NCBI GenBank assembly: GCA_026724425.1
Contig: JAIUCV010001242.1
Span: forward strand, 62,001 to 126,000
Reading direction: 5' to 3'
DNA: 64,000 bases
DNA from: Erythrophleum ivorense
Taxonomy: Eukaryota; Streptophyta; Magnoliopsida; Fabales; Fabaceae
Each line of letters opens with the position of its first letter. The stretch's first letter is position 1. The notes under the pieces were generated by a model. It did no database searches, was not told the origin of the DNA, and saw only the letters and a list, made by a program, of their open reading frames with translations. A program made the position numbers and the translations under genes. Of this stretch, positions 61,544 to 64,000 are shown piece after piece.

Positions 61544-64000
61544 CGTAACATCTGATTTTTTGTATAAACAATGAAATGAGTCAATTTGAAAAACAAGTCC
61601 TCTGAAATGAATGAGTTAAGGCCAAATAAAATTAAGATAAAATTTTAAATAATAGAAAATAAGGATTTGAGACTTAAGATGTCCAAAAACTCGCGCCAGA
61701 TGAGCTAGAAAAATTTGTGAAAGAAAGTGGGGCATTTTTGTAATTTTTGAAAATTTTGAAAAACTCACAGGAGGCCCTTTTAAATAAGAAATTTGAGCTT
61801 TTCGAGATTCTTAGAGGCCCTGAAAACCATGGAAACTCTCTGAATAGTTGAAACCTCTTTGGTGAGCGACCTAACGGTTCAAAATGGTTTTTAAATCCAA
61901 ATTGAGTGATTCCAAAGCCAATTTATAAGATTGAGAGCCTAAATATTATGATGGAAAATATGAATTTTGAAAAGGAGCTGAAATGGGCCTAAAATGAAAA
62001 AACTAAGAAAAGGGACTAAAATGTAAAAGTAAAAATTTGTTAAAGTGACTCCTCCCCTTCCATATAGCACGTGGCCCTCTCCCAATCTGATTAACCAGCC
62101 ATTTTTCTATCCCAAAATAGAGGCAGAGACCAGGGAGAAGGGTGCCCCTAGAAAGGAAAAGAAGAAGAGGAAGACTCAAGGAAGAGGTAAGGAAAAACTT
62201 AGAATTTCAAGCTTCTTCTTTCCTTAATGTTGTTTTCCTCCTTCCCACCTTTCTTTCCATAGTTTTGGTTGCTCATATGGGGCTATTTTGGGTCTGGTAC
62301 AGAGGGAGAAGATTAGAGTTTCAAGGAGAAGGCTAAAGCAAAGGAGGAAGCTCTTGGTGAAGGCTTGGAATCAAGGTAGTTTCATTTCTTTTCTTGCTTT
62401 CTTCTTGTTCCTCTCCTTGTGTGTGGGTTCGGTCAAGTAGGGAACATATAGGAGGGGACTTATTCTGACCAAGAGCAAGCAAGAAACCTAGGATTTAGAC
62501 AATGGGAAGCTTGGAAATACAAAGAAACCTAAAGGAAAACCATTGAAAATCCAAGATAGCAAAGCTATAGATTCAAAGACATATGCCAAAATCTAATTTT
62601 GTCCAAGGATGGTTAAGTTTATATGAGAGTTTAATTAAGTTCCTAAGACCCTTAGGAAGCCTCCCAAGTGCCTTTTCCTTTAAGGAAACAAAACAAAGTC
62701 CATGGGTCCAAAATAAGGCACATCTCAGCCAAGCATAGATGAAGGACCTAAGAAGTGTTCTAAATTTTTCTAAGCTTAGATTTAGACTAAATATGATGGA
62801 AGAACATGAAAGGAGGCCTTGGGAAAAATTTAGGAAGCCTAGATGGTGAGATGGAGGTGTAGGTTCCATAATATGACATAATGAAGCAACATGTGGCTAG
62901 GCTCCTCAAAATGATTGTGTGATGGCTTTAAGGAGTCTAAATAGAGTCAAGAATCATAGATTAAAGGAATGAATGGAGCCAAAATCATGAATTCTTATAG
63001 TTACTTCATTAGGTGCTTTATGGAACCATAATTGAGCCATTTAAGAAAGTGGGCTTCCATAGTGTATGTATGGTGTTAGAGCTTGTTTCAAGAATGTAAT
63101 TGGGTCCTATTTGATGTGTTTAGGCCAAAGGAATCATACTTCACCCACTTGCAAGTGTGTGACTAAAAGAAGGAAAGAGCAATCAACGGAAAGTGTGTGT
63201 GTGTTTGCATTCAAGGTAGCTCTTTAACTTTCTCTCATGCATTCTTAGTTGTTTTCTTGTCTTTGGATGTGTGTACATATGTTTATGCCATGAGAAATAT
63301 GTATAGCTATTTTCTATATGCCATGGTACCATTATGTGCATAAAATATATTTTATGAATGTGTTATGGCTTGAATGAGCTTGGTAAAGCTAAAAGTCCCT
63401 TAGCAAAGGTGAGGAAGAGTCAAAAGTCTCTAGGATTGGGTGAGATAGTCAAAAGTCTTAAGAAGAGTGAGGCTTAGTCAAAAGTCCCTGAAAATGGGTG
63501 AGGAATGTAACACCATAATTCTAATGTTCAACTCATGCAATTTCCATGCCATATCTCATGCTAGTTCCATAAGAAGCAACATAATGGCGTTAAAAATCAT
63601 GAATAAAGTTGCATTTTGTCATAGGTAAAATTTTTCATTCGGTGTCCTATGGGCCATATGGATTCATCCATCTCACTCGTCATATTTAAGTACACAAATA
63701 CAACTCATAACAAGCTCAAGAAGTGGCTTATATCTTGAGCAAAGGGAGTAGATACATAAAATACAATGGTGCAGCCTCGGACTGATTTTCCAGATTCTAT
63801 GCTTGAACTTTGAAAAATCATAACTAATTTTAGAAAAATAAAAATTAGGAACAATATACCATTTTAGAAAGCTATATATGTCTAATTTATGTTAAAAATA
63901 AATCTAGACCACAATAGAAGATGATAGCCACTAAAAATTGATGGAATAGTACCAGAGGTTGACTATCATTATTGGTACCAACCTCCAACTTCAAAAATTC
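61544..64000 (+). mobile_element. Family-B LTR (copy B5), + oriented, interrupted and running off the window
   Basis: It begins CGTAACATCTGATTTTTTG (first base C in place of T) and reads as the complement of the right end of other B copies: AATTGAGTGATTCCAAAGCC near 61900, and the AAAAGTC(C/T)...GGGTGAGG series near 63420-63500 that mirrors 56885-57000. It is interrupted at 63507 by B6. Short frames near 62045-62336 carry no known domain. Confidence 0.65.
63507..64000 (-). mobile_element. Family-B LTR (copy B6), start only, nested in B5
   Basis: TGTAACACCATAATTCTAATG followed by family-B left-end landmarks: TTCATTCGGTGTCC near 63634, GAAAAATCATAACTAATTTTAGAAAAAT near 63810, and a GGAATAGTACCAGAGGT-type segment at the edge. 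Only the first 494 bp are in the window; the far end is outside. Confidence 0.65.

Overview
This is AT-rich plant nuclear DNA, almost certainly from a dicot. It shows one intronless plant U-box gene, long solo LTRs, Copia remains, a CACTA-like element, many small inverted-repeat elements, and TA/CA microsatellites. It contains no bacterial-style operons, rRNA, tRNA or CRISPR. The only convincing intact protein-coding gene is a PUB27/28-type U-box E3 ubiquitin ligase (404 aa) at 25837-27051 on the + strand.

Layout. 1-9770 is a three-level nest: an old LTR-like repeat (family C) was split by a family-B LTR (2807-9248), which was itself split by a family-A LTR (6190-8946, perfect 5-bp target duplication CCGGG). 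9936-13588 is a non-autonomous CACTA-like element with inverted subterminal repeat arrays. It abuts a 5'-truncated, frameshifted Copia pol relic (13589-16040). 16.2-25.6 kb is AT-rich intergenic DNA dotted with small inverted-repeat transposons; the best is a Mutator-type MITE with a perfect 9-bp duplication at 23716-23891. The U-box gene follows with its own leader and a polyadenylation signal. 27.2-37.9 kb is more AT-rich DNA with hAT-like and fold-back elements. 37995-38233 is a compact promoter-like block made of a duplicated module carrying four MSA-type (AACGG) cell-cycle boxes, an inverted CCAAT and a TATA box, with no recognisable gene behind it. 39630-40590 is a 316-bp tandem array.

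40.6-50.1 kb is a second nest: family-B LTR (42041-50125) containing family-A LTR (42628-49223, duplication AGAGA) containing another family-B LTR (43965-47638, duplication TTTAA). A third host repeat (family D) then carries two more complete family-B solo LTRs (50258-53965, duplication GTTTG; 55382-58924, duplication CTAGT). A degenerate Copia gag fragment lies at about 60021-60312. The window ends in a + oriented family-B LTR (from 61544) interrupted by a - oriented one (from 63507).

Families A and B were defined only from internal comparison of copies within this window. Their Ty3/gypsy-like nature is inferred from the TGTAAC...TTACA/TCACA ends, 5-bp duplications, great length and an initiator-Met-like primer-binding site next to one copy. 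No gypsy coding region was seen. The most unusual structures are inside family A: a periodic array of GCCGCGG boxes (pairs 20-21 bp apart, repeated about every 71 bp) and a conserved three-stem fold. The duplicated MSA promoter at 38 kb is also notable.
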